64,000 nucleotides of DNA from Leptospira neocaledonica (lineage in GTDB: Bacteria; Spirochaetota; Leptospiria; Leptospirales; Leptospiraceae), in assembly GCF_002812205.1 (NCBI RefSeq), contig NZ_NPEA01000003.1:393807-457806 (forward strand). Direction: 5' to 3'. Position 1 is the first letter of the stretch, and every line of letters starts with the position of its first letter. The notes under the pieces were generated by a model that saw only the letters and a program-made list of their open reading frames with translations, searched no databases and was not told the origin of the DNA. Both the position numbers and the translations under genes were made by a program. Of the stretch, positions 30,448-41,233 are shown piece by piece.

Positions 30448-32325
30448 CTACAATCCGATTGCGGCCGCGGAAAGTGAATCATTTTCCGGAGAAGGATAAG
30501 GTTCCAAACTTCCGTTTTTCAAGACTACTACTTGGTCTGCGGCATGTAAACCGGTCAATCTATGGGTCACGGAAACGATTGTTCTACCTTCTCTCAATTT
30601 TTGGAGAGTCTTTAAGATCCTTGCTTCTGTGATCGGATCCAATGCGGAAGTCGCTTCATCCAGGAGAAGAATTTGAGGATTTCTTACCAACGCTCTTGCC
30701 AATGCGATCCTCTGTTTTTCTCCGCCTGAGAGTTTAGAACCCTTGTCCCCTGCTATGGTTTCGTATCCGTCAGGAAGTGCAGAAATGAATTCATGGATCT
30801 CGGCAAGTTTTGCAGCTTCGATCGCTTCTTCCGGGGTTGCGTCCGGGCGCCCCATACGAATGTTTTCCAGAATGCTGGTATGGAATAGGAAAGTATCTTG
30901 GAATACGATACCAATCATGGAATGAAGTGCATCCAAACGGATCTTCTCCATTGCAATACCGTCCAAAGTAACTTTTCCTTGGTTCGGTTCCATCATTCCT
31001 AGGATAAATTTGAGAATGGTACTTTTTCCTGAACCACTTTGTCCAAGGATAACAGTATAAGTTCCTTTTTGGATCTCCAGATTGACTCCGCTTAAATTCT
31101 TGGTTCTACCTTTATAACGGAAATGTAAATCTTCTAGTTTGATAGAATTTTGCAATTCAGAAGGTGCAAATGGACGTTCTCCTCCTTCGGATTCGAAGGT
31201 AGGAGTTCTTAAGATCTCTAATATTCTTCTAGCGGAACCGCTTGCTTGGTTCATCGTAGGAAAATATTGGGATACATACAATAGAGAATAAGACAAGTTC
31301 AAGAAAGGAGGAAGAAAAGCCGCCAAAGCTCCCACACTCACCATTCCGTGGAATGCGAACCAAGCTCCCGAAATCAAAAGTACCGCCTGCAAAAGAAGGA
31401 TCCCGCCGGAGGCAGAACGTTCTAAATAAGAATTAGTCAGCCCTAATCTTAAAGAAACATGAAATAGTTTCTCACAGTTCCCTTTGAATTTATCCCAGAA
31501 TGCTCCATCCAAATCGTAGACTCGAATCAGATTTTGAGCAGAGATAGATTCTTCGACAGCAGTGAGTACCTTGGCTTCTTCTATCTTTCTTTCGTAGCTT
31601 GCTGCGGTTGATCTAGTGGAGAAAAATACAGGACCTAAAAAAGTGATCGGCCAAATCAAGGTGGCAATTGCTCCCAACTTCCAATCTAGAGCGAATAATA
31701 AGGCAGTTCCGAAAATTGCTTCCAGTAACGGAGAAATTCCCCAAGGAATGAGTGCAAGCACTGCGTTTTCTAATGCAGTCAGGTCGGTTGAGAATCTTGA
31801 GAGCACATCTCCTAGACGAGTATTTGCGTAAAAGTCTAAATTCACTCTTTGTAAATGAATGAATAACTCTTCTCTCATATCTCTTATAGCACGAGCAGAG
31901 ACCCAATTGTATAAATAATCTCTGAATGTCCCTGCGGCAGTAATTAAGATCGTGCCTCCAATCAGTAGAGCACCAGTTATGTAGAGAACTGTTTCATTCT
32001 TTCCGATTAAAGCTTCGTCGATCAAAAACTTAAAAGAGAAAGGAATCGCAGAATAAACGATGATTTCGGTAAAAAGAAGGCCTAAAACGATGCCCAGTCG
32101 TACTTTATAATTCTTAAAATATCTGCCTAAACCTAGAAGGACTAGCAAAGGAGATTCGGAAGAAGGTTCGTTTCCTGCAAAACTTGGCCCTAAAGAGGAA
32201 GAATAAGAGCCTCTAGCAGCCTGGCTTCCTTGTGGAACCTTAGGTCCGGCCGATTTTGTGTTAGAATACGTCGCCTGCGTTTTTCCGAATTTGAATCCTT
32301 CGGTAAATTTCTGTTTATTTGTCAT
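30448..32325 (-). CDS. ABC exporter (fused transmembrane and ATPase domains)
   Basis: The 625-residue protein has a low-complexity N-terminal tail (about 1-65), a six-helix type IV exporter membrane domain (about 75-355) and a nucleotide-binding domain with Walker [10 protein letters not shown], signature [15 protein letters not shown], Walker [13 protein letters not shown] and H-loop VTHRLT. It is an MsbA-like half-exporter that would work as a homodimer; the substrate (lipid, drug or peptide) is not evident. The SET protein follows after 4 bases. Confidence 0.92.
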   Translation of the reverse strand: MTNKQKFTEGFKFGKTQATYSNTKSAGPKVPQGSQAARGSYSSSLGPSFAGNEPSSESPLLVLLGLGRYFKNYKVRLGIVLGLLFTEIIVYSAIPFSFKFLIDEALIGKNETVLYITGALLIGGTILITAAGTFRDYLYNWVSARAIRDMREELFIHLQRVNLDFYANTRLGDVLSRFSTDLTALENAVLALIPWGISPLLEAIFGTALLFALDWKLGAIATLIWPITFLGPVFFSTRSTAASYERKIEEAKVLTAVEESISAQNLIRVYDLDGAFWDKFKGNCEKLFHVSLRLGLTNSYLERSASGGILLLQAVLLISGAWFAFHGMVSVGALAAFLPPFLNLSYSLLYVSQYFPTMNQASGSARRILEILRTPTFESEGGERPFAPSELQNSIKLEDLHFRYKGRTKNLSGVNLEIQKGTYTVILGQSGSGKSTILKFILGMMEPNQGKVTLDGIAMEKIRLDALHSMIGIVFQDTFLFHTSILENIRMGRPDATPEEAIEAAKLAEIHEFISALPDGYETIAGDKGSKLSGGEKQRIALARALVRNPQILLLDEATSALDPITEARILKTLQKLREGRTIVSVTHRLTGLHAADQVVVLKNGSLEPYPSPENDSLSAAAIGL

Positions 32326-32604
32326 ATATATATCCCCATGGATCCCCAGTGGGAGAAATGGGCGTATCGGTTAGTAAAAAAATTTCACCGATTTCCCCAG
32401 TATATTCCAGAGGCCTTCCGGCGTATATCCGCTAGCAGCGGTTTTTCCTCGAACTTCTGTCTCATTGATGAAAAATTTTAGGAGACAGAATATTGAAAAA
32501 GGAGCTACTACTCATTTAGACTTCGTAAAACATTCACTGAAAAGCCTTAGTTTTTGAGTGTTATTTTTCAAGGAATATGCAGGCTTTGTAGGAAAGCGGA
32601 AACC
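32326..32604. other. Divergent intergenic region with internal terminator-like hairpin
   Basis: The region separates the ABC exporter (minus) from the ACT protein (plus). An ATCGGT...ACCGAT hairpin lies near 32371, and a CCGCT-AGC-AGCGG-TTTTT terminator lies at 32429-32446, about 160 bases before the ACT gene. A 47-codon open frame (from 32338) crosses it but has no recognisable protein. It may be a leader RNA or small RNA. Confidence 0.4.
32429..32446 (+). terminator. Terminator-like hairpin upstream of the ACT gene
   Basis: CCGCT-AGC-AGCGG forms a 5-bp GC-rich stem with a 3-base loop, followed directly by five T. No annotated plus-strand gene ends here. Confidence 0.6.
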
Positions 32605-33216
32605 ATGATAGAATTTAACTACAAAGAAGAATACGGAGTCTACAGAGTTACACTTAAGACTTCTGAGACTGCCCCAGGAACCCTTCATAAAATGGTGAAG
32701 GCAATGTTCTTTATGGGATTTGAGATCCTTTCCGGAGATATTCGCACGATCAAAGATGGCGACTCCATGATCAGCTACGACGAATTTCTTCTCAGGTCAC
32801 CTGAAACAGATTCTAAAATCAAAGCATCCAAACTCGGCATCTTAATGTCTTCTGTCTTTTCCGATGATAATGCGTTGGAAGAGATGATCCAAACCTCAAG
32901 TGAAATAGACATTCGAAATACATTTTATCTAGGACAAGATTCTCAATTGGAGTTTGAGGACGTTCCTGGCAATTCTGCTACAAAATTCTACTTAGAAGCT
33001 CCAGACAGAAAAGGGTTATTATACTTTGTGACCGGAGTTCTGAAGGATCTCGGGATCAATATTCTTTCCGGAGAAGTTAGAACGGACGGTAAATCCTTAA
33101 AAGCCCAGGACACATTCATATTAACCGACTCTCGTACAGGAATCGGTTTTGCAGGAAGCTCCACAGAAGAAAGGATCCGAAGATATATTCTGCAAAGCAG
33201 CTTAAATCAAGTTTGA
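32605..33216 (+). CDS. Tandem ACT-domain protein
   Basis: About 203 residues made of two ACT-like domains: about 5-70 ([22 protein letters not shown]) and about 125-200 ([22 protein letters not shown]). The pattern is closest to the paired C-terminal ACT domains of GlnD uridylyltransferase, without any nucleotidyltransferase or HD part, so it is likely a small-molecule (amino acid) sensing regulator. I use the ATG at 32605 preceded by a purine-rich GCGGAAACC; a TTG at 32554 would add 17 unlikely residues. Confidence 0.72.
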   Translation: MIEFNYKEEYGVYRVTLKTSETAPGTLHKMVKAMFFMGFEILSGDIRTIKDGDSMISYDEFLLRSPETDSKIKASKLGILMSSVFSDDNALEEMIQTSSEIDIRNTFYLGQDSQLEFEDVPGNSATKFYLEAPDRKGLLYFVTGVLKDLGINILSGEVRTDGKSLKAQDTFILTDSRTGIGFAGSSTEERIRRYILQSSLNQV

Positions 33217-33340
33217 TTGCGCATATTTGAAACGTCCAAAGTAACTAAACCCATAAAGAGACGTATTGTGGTATCGGAATGATTCGATTCATCGGATCAA
33301 TTTGCCGATACTATAATCCAGGAGTTCCTTCCACCTAACG

Positions 33341-34834
33341 ATGGACGCAGCCAGAGATTTACAAAAGTTCGATTTTACGGAAGAAGTGATCCAACACTTC
33401 CGAGAAAATAGAATTATACCTGTCGATTTTTATAATAAACACGGACAGATCCTGATCCACAAAAAGGATATGGCGTCTGGAGACGATATCAGTCGTCTTC
33501 AAAAATTCGAAAAACAAGGTATCTATTTTTTAACTGCCGAGATCTCTAAGATCCATCCCGGTTCTAACAAAAAAAGTTCCTTAGATCCTTCTTTCGATAA
33601 ACTTATTAATCCTACACTCACTTTGGATATGTCCAGAGGAGCGACTGATCTATTATCCGATATCAAAAAGTTTCCGTTAAACGGAGACCATGTAAAAGAG
33701 ATCAACAAATCCATAAACGCAGTCTTAGATGACTTTAAAACTTCTCCTAATATGGAGACCGGACTAGTCAATATTATAGAAGTGATGAAGAATGCGGGTA
33801 TGCCCGTGGATTCCGAAGTCCTGACCAAAAGGACAGTGATCGCGATGGCATTGAAGGTAAGAGCTGCAAAAGTTTTTACCAAGGTGGATATGGAGCAGAA
33901 GAAGACAGAACAGATGAATCTGATGATGGCTTCTTACCTTGCTGATATCGGTTACACTCAGATGAAGATTCCGACTCACGCGAATCTAAAACCAGAAGAG
34001 TTGGAGTATATCAAAAACCATCCGATCATAAGCTACTTGATGATTGCTAATCTTCCGGAGATCGAAGATCCTGTTAAGGCGGTAGTTTTAAATCATCATA
34101 GACCTCATCGTGGGGAAGGGATGAATAATAATTATCCACAAACCAAACCTTTGGTGCAAAAACTCCAAGGGTATCGAGAAAAGTATAAAGACGATTTTCG
34201 TAAAAATCTTTTAGCAACCGATATCCAAAGACAAGTAAAGTCCATTCTTACGAACGCAATCTCTTACGAAGATATCGGGATTCTTTCTATTGCGGGAGAA
34301 TTCGCTTCTTTGACGACTCCTCAGCCTTGGAGACAACCGATGGATGGTCTCAAGGCTATGAAACTGATCTTGAACAATAGTTTCTTCGCTTATAATGAAA
34401 AAACGCTGAAAGACTTTTTCGATCACGTAGGACTTTCCTTATGTGATAACCAACCTTTCGTTAAGATTGGAGATTACGTTATTGTCGCTTCCCAGGATTC
34501 GAATCGTAAGGTCTTCTTTGAAATCTGTATCATTAAAGAATCTCACAAAAATTCCATCCGACCGATGTTGGAGAGAATCGGAACTATCCGACCGAAGTTC
34601 GCAAACAATGGAAAGATCAGGATCTCCGGCTTCGAGATGGGCAGCTTGACTGTGGACAGAAGACGAGCAATTTTTAACTTAGAGCGTAACGCAGACCCGA
34701 GAAGGATCATCTATTTAGTGGATCCGGAAATCGATCCTGAGTTTTTTGACTCTCTGGATCGTAAAGTAAGGGAAACATATCCCTCTAGGACTTCTTCCGA
34801 TCCGGATTCTGCCTCTAAAGCACCTGTTTCTTGA
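33341..34834 (+). CDS. Degenerate HD-GYP-like protein A
   Basis: The 497-residue protein has an N-terminal module (about 10-70: [18 protein letters not shown]) as found ahead of many HD-GYP domains. A core laid out like HD-GYP phosphodiesterases follows: [14 protein letters not shown] (199-211), [11 protein letters not shown] (225-235), [17 protein letters not shown] (250-266) and later [17 protein letters not shown]. The HD is replaced by AD (201-202), the first metal His is missing, and GYP reads NYP with an insertion. It is therefore predicted not to hydrolyse c-di-GMP and may bind it or act as a scaffold. The C-terminal domain (about 370-480) contains [12 protein letters not shown]. It is paralogous to the next gene. 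Confidence 0.75.
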   Translation: MDAARDLQKFDFTEEVIQHFRENRIIPVDFYNKHGQILIHKKDMASGDDISRLQKFEKQGIYFLTAEISKIHPGSNKKSSLDPSFDKLINPTLTLDMSRGATDLLSDIKKFPLNGDHVKEINKSINAVLDDFKTSPNMETGLVNIIEVMKNAGMPVDSEVLTKRTVIAMALKVRAAKVFTKVDMEQKKTEQMNLMMASYLADIGYTQMKIPTHANLKPEELEYIKNHPIISYLMIANLPEIEDPVKAVVLNHHRPHRGEGMNNNYPQTKPLVQKLQGYREKYKDDFRKNLLATDIQRQVKSILTNAISYEDIGILSIAGEFASLTTPQPWRQPMDGLKAMKLILNNSFFAYNEKTLKDFFDHVGLSLCDNQPFVKIGDYVIVASQDSNRKVFFEICIIKESHKNSIRPMLERIGTIRPKFANNGKIRISGFEMGSLTVDRRRAIFNLERNADPRRIIYLVDPEIDPEFFDSLDRKVRETYPSRTSSDPDSASKAPVS

Positions 34835-35060
34835 TCGATTGACACAATTTCGGAAATTTATTCTTGCCTGCTGCTAAGGCTGAATCATTTCTTTGTTACT
34901 AGACAGATATCTTACTTAAACGTTATATACATTGGGCTTATAAGTCTGGTTCAAAACTTAGGTTTAATAGCAGTTTTGATTTCAGGTTTCAAGAGTTTGG
35001 ACTGGAAGGGATAAACTCTTGTATTCTTTGGCCCTCAGGTAATGCGTATGGATTTTTACT
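34835..35060. other. Intergenic region between the two HD-GYP-like paralogues
   Basis: A 226-base AT-rich gap with a TTGACA-like element near 34841 but no confident -10 box, and no gene. It suggests the second paralogue has its own promoter. Confidence 0.4.
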
Positions 35061-36548
35061 ATGACTCAATTTCAAAGCGGTCCGATCGATCCCCTCAGAC
35101 TTGAAAGATTTGAGTTCAATGCAGAAGTAATCAGACAATTTAAAGAAGCTCAATCCATACCCGTAGATTTTTACAATAAGAACGGGCAGATCTTAATCCA
35201 TCGCAAAGACAATGCGAGCGAAGCAGATATTAATAAACTCCAAAAGTTCGAACTACAGGGAATTTATTACCTTCTATCCGAAAGACATAAGGTTGGAATC
35301 CAAGTAGAACAACCCGATTCCGTAAACGGCAAAAAAGTTTCTTATATCAAATTAGTGAATCCTGATCTCACCTTGCAGATGGCAAGGCAGGCTTCCGATC
35401 TTCTCAAAGAACTGAGAGATTATCCATTAAACGGAAATCATGTGAAGAATGTCGCAAAGGCAATTGATGTAATCCTGGACGATTTTGCGAATAGCCAAGA
35501 TGTCGAACTAGGCTTAGTCAACGTAATCGAAGTAATGAAATCCGCCGGAGTGGAGACAGACTCCGAAGTTTTGACGAAAAGAACAGTCATCTCCATGGCA
35601 ATGAAGTTACGGAGTTTAAAAGCGATCTCAGTTAAAGACACTGAAAATTCTAAGGCACAACAATTAAATCTGATGATGGCGGCTTATATGGTAGATATAG
35701 GCAAAGTCAGAATGAAACTTCCGGAACATGGGAACTTAAGCACGGAAGAATTCGAATACGTGAAAAATCATCCTATCGTAAGCTACTTGATGATTGGGAA
35801 CTTGGCTTCTATTTCAAGTCCAGTTAAAACTGCAGTATTAAACAGCCATAGACCGTACAGAGGAGAAGGATTGAATAATAACTATCCTTCTACCGCTTTC
35901 CTAGAGAAACGACTGGGAGAATATTACGAAAAATATAAGAACGATCCTTCCAGAAGTATACTCGTGGAAGATATGCAGAAACAATTATATCTTTTACAAA
36001 GCAATTCTTATAGCGAAGACGATCCAGCAATTATTTCTATCGCGGGAGAGTTTGCTTCATTAAGTAGTGCTCAAAATTGGAGACCAGCATATGCTCCTAT
36101 CACCGCTATGAAGTTGATCCTGAATAACAGCTTTTTCTCATATAATGAAAGAGTAGTTAAGGAATTTTTCGATTTTATGGCTCTGAGTTTATGCGAGAAC
36201 AAAAGTGTTCTAAACGAAGGGGACTATGTGATCGTGGTTTCCACAGATTCTCAGCATAAGATCCATTTCGAGACCTGCGTAATCAAAGAAATTAATAAAA
36301 ATCAAACTCGTCCTCTTCTGGAAAGAGTCGGGACAATTAGGCCTGTCTTCTCGAATAAGGGGAAAATCAAGATCGTAGGTTACGATCGTAAAACTTTCCG
36401 ACCGGACGCAAGAAAAGCAGTCTTCAATCTTGCAAATGCTGTGGACCCAAGAAGGGTGATTTATGCGATTGATCCGGAATTGGATCCGCCTTTGTTCGAT
36501 CTGATAGATAAAAGTTATCGCAAAACAGCTCCGAAATCTGTCGCGTAA
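35061..36548 (+). CDS. Degenerate HD-GYP-like protein B
   Basis: The 495-residue protein is a full-length paralogue of protein A, sharing the N-terminal [18 protein letters not shown], the core and the C-terminal region. Here the HD position reads VDIGK (211-215), the next site is [12 protein letters not shown] (235-246) and the GYP segment reads [16 protein letters not shown] (261-276), so one of the two central histidines is also lost. As with protein A, phosphodiesterase activity is doubtful. The tandem pair probably arose by duplication followed by divergence. Confidence 0.75.
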   Translation: MTQFQSGPIDPLRLERFEFNAEVIRQFKEAQSIPVDFYNKNGQILIHRKDNASEADINKLQKFELQGIYYLLSERHKVGIQVEQPDSVNGKKVSYIKLVNPDLTLQMARQASDLLKELRDYPLNGNHVKNVAKAIDVILDDFANSQDVELGLVNVIEVMKSAGVETDSEVLTKRTVISMAMKLRSLKAISVKDTENSKAQQLNLMMAAYMVDIGKVRMKLPEHGNLSTEEFEYVKNHPIVSYLMIGNLASISSPVKTAVLNSHRPYRGEGLNNNYPSTAFLEKRLGEYYEKYKNDPSRSILVEDMQKQLYLLQSNSYSEDDPAIISIAGEFASLSSAQNWRPAYAPITAMKLILNNSFFSYNERVVKEFFDFMALSLCENKSVLNEGDYVIVVSTDSQHKIHFETCVIKEINKNQTRPLLERVGTIRPVFSNKGKIKIVGYDRKTFRPDARKAVFNLANAVDPRRVIYAIDPELDPPLFDLIDKSYRKTAPKSVA

Positions 36549-36620
36549 ACGGTCCGCTTTTCCGTTCCATATTCGAATCCTACTTTCTTCCGTTAGTGGT
36601 CTCCTGTTTTCTGGTACTGT

Positions 36621-37766
36621 ATGCCTTCCAGTTGGGGTAAAATATTCAAAGTCAGTACGTTCGGAGAATCTCATGGCGAAGCCGTGGGAGTTGTTGTAGA
36701 AGGAGTTCCAGCAGGAATTCCGATCCGATTGGAAGAAATCCAAAAGGATTTAAACAGAAGAAGACCCGGACAAAGTAATCTTACGACTCCTCGGGACGAA
36801 TCGGATACGGTTCGAGTTCTCTCCGGTGTTTTTGAAGGAAAAACGATCGGAAGTCCGATCGCATTGATCGTAAACAATCAGAACACGATCTCTAAAGATT
36901 ACGAAAATTTAAGAGAAACATTCCGTCCTTCTCATGCAGATTATACATATCAGACTAAATACGGATTCCGTGCTCACGTAGGAGGAGGAAGATCCTCCGT
37001 TAGAGAAACGATTGCGAGAGTAGCTGCCGGTGCGATTGCTAGAATGATCTTAGAAGACGATCTAGGTATAAAAACAGTCGCTTGGGTAGACACAATCGGA
37101 ACCATCTCTTCCGAAATTGCGGAAATCAATTATCCTAAAACCAGGGAAGAAGTAGATGTAAACGAAGTTCGTTGCCCAGACTCCCGGGCCGCGGATAAAA
37201 TGCGTTCTCTCATCCTCGAAATGAAAGAAGCAGGCGATAGCGTAGGCGGGATCATCCGCTCCGCTTCCTATAATCTTCCTCCAGGTCTTGGAGATCCTGT
37301 TTACGATAAACTGGATGGCGACATAGCAAAGGCTATTCTTTCCATTCCTGCCTGCAAAGGTTTCGAAGTGGGTTCGGGGTTTTCTGGAACTCTTCTAACC
37401 GGAAGTACTCATAATGACGAGTTTTATGTGGAAGAAGGAAGTGGAAGAGTTCGCACCCGTACAAATAATTCCGGAGGACTCCAAGGTGGGATTTCTAACG
37501 GAGAAACTTTGGTGGTCCGGGCTGCTTTTAAACCTACTTCTACTATTTTCAAAAAACAAAATACTGTAAATATCGAAGGCAAAGAAACTACTTTGGAAGC
37601 AAAGGGTCGTCACGATCCATGCGTTCTTCCAAGAGCAGTTCCGATTGTGGAAGCTGCGATAAACCTGGTTCTAGTAGATGCGTATCTTTACCAAAGGGCG
37701 ATGAATCCTCAGTGGTTTCAGAAATGGGCCAAAATTCCGGATTATTACAGAGATTTAAAACTCTGA
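36621..37766 (+). CDS. aroC: Chorismate synthase
   Basis: AroC makes chorismate from EPSP using reduced FMN, the last step of the shikimate pathway. The 381-residue protein carries the family signatures [35 protein letters not shown] and the C-terminal [17 protein letters not shown]. Length is normal. It has a short upstream gap after protein B; a 5'-TCTCAG/CTGAGA-3' imperfect hairpin follows the stop. Confidence 0.97.
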   Translation: MPSSWGKIFKVSTFGESHGEAVGVVVEGVPAGIPIRLEEIQKDLNRRRPGQSNLTTPRDESDTVRVLSGVFEGKTIGSPIALIVNNQNTISKDYENLRETFRPSHADYTYQTKYGFRAHVGGGRSSVRETIARVAAGAIARMILEDDLGIKTVAWVDTIGTISSEIAEINYPKTREEVDVNEVRCPDSRAADKMRSLILEMKEAGDSVGGIIRSASYNLPPGLGDPVYDKLDGDIAKAILSIPACKGFEVGSGFSGTLLTGSTHNDEFYVEEGSGRVRTRTNNSGGLQGGISNGETLVVRAAFKPTSTIFKKQNTVNIEGKETTLEAKGRHDPCVLPRAVPIVEAAINLVLVDAYLYQRAMNPQWFQKWAKIPDYYRDLKL

Positions 37767-37907
37767 TTCGTCTCTCAGTCTGAAGTGGCTTCAAGAATCT
37801 GAGACAGGCTCTCATATCTTTGCGATCTAGAAACGGGTTGCCAACTTGGAATAGTACGTTTCCATTGAGATTTGGCGCCTGGCTTGTTTAGAAAAACGGA
37901 GGTTCGA

Positions 37908-39362
37908 GTGGTCAAGATAAAGATAGACGGGATCGAATACGAGGTCGACGAGAAAAAAAATCTGATATCCGCCGCTAAAGATGCCGGAGTGGATATTCCG
38001 TTTTTCTGTTATCATCCTAAATTATCCGTGGTGGGCATGTGCCGCATGTGTCTCATCGAGATAGAAGGGATTCCCCGTTTACAAGTTGCCTGCAATACTA
38101 AGGTCACCGAAGGACTTTCTATCGTCACGAAAAGCGATAGAGTCAAAGAAGCAAGAGAAGGAACGATGGAATTCCTACTCGCAAACCACCCATTAGACTG
38201 TCCCGTCTGTGATAAGGCCGGCGAATGCCAACTCCAAGATAATTCCTTTAAAGAAGGGAAAGGAAATTCAAGATTCACATTAGAAAAAAGGAATATTCCT
38301 CAAGAAGAGATCGGTTCTAATTTAATTATCAATCACAATCGTTGTATCGTATGTTATCGCTGTGTTCGTTTTGAAGAAGAAATGGTGGGAGAGTCCAATC
38401 TTGGGCTATTCGAAAGAGGATATCATTCCATCATAGGTCTTGCAAAAGAAGAACCTATCAATCACAACTACCAAGGTGCGCTTGCTGATATCTGCCCGGT
38501 CGGAGCATTATTAAATAATAAAACATTATTTAAATCGAGAGTCTGGTGGTACAAATCGGAAGAATCCGTTTGTACCGGCTGTAGCACAGGTTGTAAAACT
38601 TATACAAATGTACGGGACAATAAAATGTTCCGCTATATGCCTCGTATAGATGAGGAGAAGGACCAATATTTCCTTTGTGATAAAGGACGATTCGATGTGG
38701 ATTGGCTGAATACAAATCGGTTATTCTCTTTCTATAAAAATGGAGAAACAAGTATCAGCAGTACTGTTTTAGATGAAATTTCTGAAAAAATTTCAAAATC
38801 CAAAAAGATCGCTGTGATTGGTGGAGCTCACGAGTCGGATCAGAACTTAAAATCTATTAAAGAATCTTTATCCAAACTTGGCGTTGCAGTCGTAACCGAA
38901 GCTAGAGTAAGTTCCGAACAATATAAAGAACCTGAACAAGTCGATTTCTTGTACACGACTGATAAAAGACCGAACACTAAGGGTGCAGTAGAAGCAGGCT
39001 TTATTTCTGCCGAAGGAATTGATTCCATTCGTTCGGCAGCTTCTAAGGGTGAATTCGATCTGATCTTTGTAATTAAAGAAAAAGCTTCCGAAATCTTGGC
39101 TGGCGTTCCTTCTGAATCTATTGTAATCTTAGAAACGAATCTTACGGAAGATGCGACTAAAGCAAAATATTCCGTGCCGATCAAAGCCTATTCAGAACAA
39201 AGCGGAAGTTTTACAAATAAGAAGGGATGGTCCCAGAACTTCAATAAATCTATGGAAGCACCAAAAGGTTTATCAAGCTCTGCGGAAATTTTCTCTTTAT
39301 TGGAAAAGAAAACGTTAGAATTACGTTCTAACCTTAGAGAGGCAGCAGTTGGGAACCGTTAA
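37908..39362 (+). CDS. nuoG: NADH-quinone oxidoreductase subunit G (short form)
   Basis: This 484-residue protein is the iron-sulfur subunit of complex I. It has an N-terminal [2Fe-2S] ferredoxin domain (Cys34, Cys45, Cys48, Cys62), the His-Cys3 [4Fe-4S] segment [18 protein letters not shown], and a further cluster [12 protein letters not shown] with [10 protein letters not shown] molybdopterin-oxidoreductase-like [10 protein letters not shown] follows. The C-terminal domain is much shorter than in typical NuoG (700-900 residues), so it is a truncated natural form. The GTG at 37908 has a good SD (GGAGG, about 6 bases upstream); an upstream TTG at 37872 is unlikely. It overlaps nuoI by 14 bases. 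Confidence 0.88.
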   Translation: MVKIKIDGIEYEVDEKKNLISAAKDAGVDIPFFCYHPKLSVVGMCRMCLIEIEGIPRLQVACNTKVTEGLSIVTKSDRVKEAREGTMEFLLANHPLDCPVCDKAGECQLQDNSFKEGKGNSRFTLEKRNIPQEEIGSNLIINHNRCIVCYRCVRFEEEMVGESNLGLFERGYHSIIGLAKEEPINHNYQGALADICPVGALLNNKTLFKSRVWWYKSEESVCTGCSTGCKTYTNVRDNKMFRYMPRIDEEKDQYFLCDKGRFDVDWLNTNRLFSFYKNGETSISSTVLDEISEKISKSKKIAVIGGAHESDQNLKSIKESLSKLGVAVVTEARVSSEQYKEPEQVDFLYTTDKRPNTKGAVEAGFISAEGIDSIRSAASKGEFDLIFVIKEKASEILAGVPSESIVILETNLTEDATKAKYSVPIKAYSEQSGSFTNKKGWSQNFNKSMEAPKGLSSSAEIFSLLEKKTLELRSNLREAAVGNR

Positions 39363-39876
39363 TGTAATTAATGTAGCGGCAAAACATAAACCCGCTTGGT
39401 ACCAAAGGTTATATTCCTATTCCATTGCGAATGGGTTATGGATTACTTTAAAACATTTTATTAAAGCAGCTTTTCTAAAGGGTGCAGTCACATTAGAATT
39501 CCCTGAAAAGAAAAGAAAGTTCTCTCCTCGTTTCCGTGGGATGCATACCATGAAACGCGATGAGATAGGCAGAGAAAGATGTACCAGCTGTTTCTGTTGT
39601 ATGTGGATTTGCCCTGCAGACGCTATTAAGATAGAAGCAGGACATGTAACTCCTGAGATTCAACATCTTCATCCGGAAGATAAGTTTGCTAAAAAGTTCG
39701 AGATAGACTTATTACGTTGTATATTCTGTGGGATGTGCGAAGAAGCATGCCCTAAAGGTGCGATCTACTTGGATGGTCCTGCGGAGATGGCCGCCGATAA
39801 TAGAGAGGACCTAATCTTAACTAAAGAAAGAATGATGCAAAAAGTCGGAGGACCGATCTTAGGAGAAAGGCTCTAA
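39349..39876 (+). CDS. nuoI: NADH-quinone oxidoreductase subunit I
   Basis: NuoI carries clusters N6a and N6b linking NuoG to the membrane arm. The 175-residue protein has two [4Fe-4S] motifs: [16 protein letters not shown] (about residues 78-93) and [16 protein letters not shown] (about 125-140). The start is a TTG that overlaps nuoG by 14 bases, implying coupled translation. The other nuo genes are not in this window, so complex I genes are dispersed in this genome. Confidence 0.93.
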   Translation: MGTVNVINVAAKHKPAWYQRLYSYSIANGLWITLKHFIKAAFLKGAVTLEFPEKKRKFSPRFRGMHTMKRDEIGRERCTSCFCCMWICPADAIKIEAGHVTPEIQHLHPEDKFAKKFEIDLLRCIFCGMCEEACPKGAIYLDGPAEMAADNREDLILTKERMMQKVGGPILGERL

Positions 39877-39894
39877 TCTTCCGACCCTTCTGTT

Positions 39895-39976
39895 TATAGC
39901 TCGCTTCGCGAGCTTCAGGAAGCACAGCGACTATAGCTCGCTTCGTAAACTTTAAGAGCCTAATCTGGGCTCTTAA
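39895..39976. terminator. Hairpin cluster between nuoI and the DUF433 gene
   Basis: A perfect hairpin AGCTCGC-TTC-GCGAGCT (39898-39914) and a repeat of TATAGCTCGCTTCG (39895-39908 and 39932-39945) precede TTAAGAGCC-N7-GGCTCTTAA (39952-39976), a 9-bp perfect stem. The last stem holds the DUF433 stop codon. The position between convergent genes suggests a bidirectional terminator, though T runs are weak. Confidence 0.55.
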
Positions 39977-40272
39977 GAAACTTTCCGATCTTTGTCTTGT
40001 AATTCCGAAGATGCAAATTCTTTCGGAAGTTCTCGATTCGCTTTATCTAATATCGGAGAATGTAATCTTTTCGAAGCATATTCCAGACAAGCTTCGATAT
40101 CCAAAACCTTAATATTCGGATATTCGTTCAGGATTTCACGGTATCCGAATCCTAAAAAAATCATATCTAATATTTCTAAAACTCGGATCGAGGTTCCCCG
40201 GATAACCGGTTTGCCTCCGCAGATGGAAGGATGAGAGATAATACGGTCTAGTTCTTTTGTATTTGTTTCCAT
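39973..40272 (-). CDS. Orphan DUF433 protein
   Basis: About 99 residues; a small DUF433 domain: IISHPSICGGKPVIRGTSIRVLEILDM followed by LGFGYREILNEYPNIKVLDIEACLEYA. It is the short class of DUF433 protein that normally precedes a DUF5615 PIN-like toxin gene. No such gene is adjacent here: the sequence downstream holds only hairpins. I use the ATG at 40272; a TTG at 40296 would add 8 residues. It could be a solitary antitoxin or regulator, and lies 37 kb from the paired copy at 1.7-2.8 kb. Confidence 0.72.
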   Translation of the reverse strand: METNTKELDRIISHPSICGGKPVIRGTSIRVLEILDMIFLGFGYREILNEYPNIKVLDIEACLEYASKRLHSPILDKANRELPKEFASSELQDKDRKVS

Positions 40273-40352
40273 TCTAATTATACAACAAAGCTCCAAACCA
40301 AATTTTGAATCTTTAATTCTGGAGTCCGAAATTTTTCCCAGGAAAGAAATAA

Positions 40353-40369
40353 TCCCTAAGATTTAGGGA
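40353..40369. promoter_or_regulatory. Short palindrome upstream of the XRE gene
   Basis: TCCCTAA-GAT-TTAGGGA is a perfect 7-bp inverted repeat about 190 bases before the XRE start and about 80 bases upstream of the divergent DUF433 start. It could be an operator for either; evidence is only symmetry. Confidence 0.3.
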
Positions 40370-40559
40370 ATGAACAACTCTTTAAAAAAATACAAAAGTA
40401 ATGATGAGAATAAAAAATACTTAAAAGTAATTAAAATACTCTAGAATAAAAAATTCACCGTAAATCGAGCCAAGTCAATCCGAAGAAAAAGAATTCGATT
40501 CGAAGCAGAGCAGCATTGCAGATCTTATTCTATTCTAAACGTTTTTAGACGTCCAAAAT

Positions 40560-41024
40560 ATGGAAAACGGCTCCATCGAATCAATTTATATTAAAATAGG
40601 CGACGTCTTTCGATATTGCAGGATGGAGAAGGGTCTTTCCCTCAAGGAACTTGCAGACGCTCTTAAAAAAGAATATGGAGTTCCTTTCAATCCTAACCTT
40701 CTAGGAAAAATGGAAAGGGGAGAATCCAGACTACTTACTCACGATTTTATCAATCTTTGCTTATTCTTTCGTTTGGAGCTAAAAGCATTTCTAGATAAGG
40801 ATAAGAAGAATATACATGAAACTGCATTAGGCGATCTAACAGAAGATCCTGCAATTCGTAGGATCTTGATATTCATAAGCGAGAACAGAGGCTCTAAAGG
40901 TTTTGTTAGCTTCTTAGAAGAATTCCTAAAATTTATGGGACCACAATTGATCCGAATGAGTAAAGACTCAGATCTTAAAAATCTAAAAGCTGCTTCTCCA
41001 AAGAAAAAAGGTCGCAAGTCTTAA
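40560..41024 (+). CDS. XRE-family DNA-binding regulator
   Basis: The 154-residue protein has an N-terminal Xre/lambda-Cro helix-turn-helix (about residues 12-65: GLSLKELADALKKEYGV then NLLGKMERGESRLL) and a helical C-terminal region (about 90-140) that may dimerise. The tail is lysine-rich. There is no ligand domain. It lies alone between the orphan DUF433 gene and the lectin lipoprotein; its target is unknown. Confidence 0.8.
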   Translation: MENGSIESIYIKIGDVFRYCRMEKGLSLKELADALKKEYGVPFNPNLLGKMERGESRLLTHDFINLCLFFRLELKAFLDKDKKNIHETALGDLTEDPAIRRILIFISENRGSKGFVSFLEEFLKFMGPQLIRMSKDSDLKNLKAASPKKKGRKS

Positions 41025-41079
41025 TACATCCCTTTAGTAACTCAATCCTTCTTCTTTATAAAATATAGAACAAACTTTA

Positions 41080-41124
41080 CTCGTTATAATCGAACGAGCT
41101 TAATAAATAAAAATTTTATTTATT
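41080..41124. promoter_or_regulatory. Two inverted repeats upstream of the lectin lipoprotein
   Basis: CTCGTT-N7-AACGAG (41080-41098) is followed by AATAAATAAAA-A-TTTTATTTATT (41102-41124), an 11-bp perfect AT-only inverted repeat. They lie 110-155 bases before the lipoprotein start. The first might end the XRE transcript; the second may be an operator or cruciform-prone element. Confidence 0.4.
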
Positions 41125-41233
41125 TCAGAAATTATATAATCTCGCTTCGAAAATAAGTGAGAATTAAGACGCTTATATTACCTTGTCGTTTAAATACATA
41201 AAACCTCCACATTAAAACTAAAGAGGGATCATA

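Noticed and set aside
32230..32481. Open frames crossing the ABC-ACT gap, including a 47-codon frame from 32338
   Set aside because: No recognisable domain; structure in the region is better explained as leader RNA.
37773..37804. Hairpin after aroC as a terminator
   Set aside because: The stem is interrupted and there is no T run, so it is not called as a separate feature.
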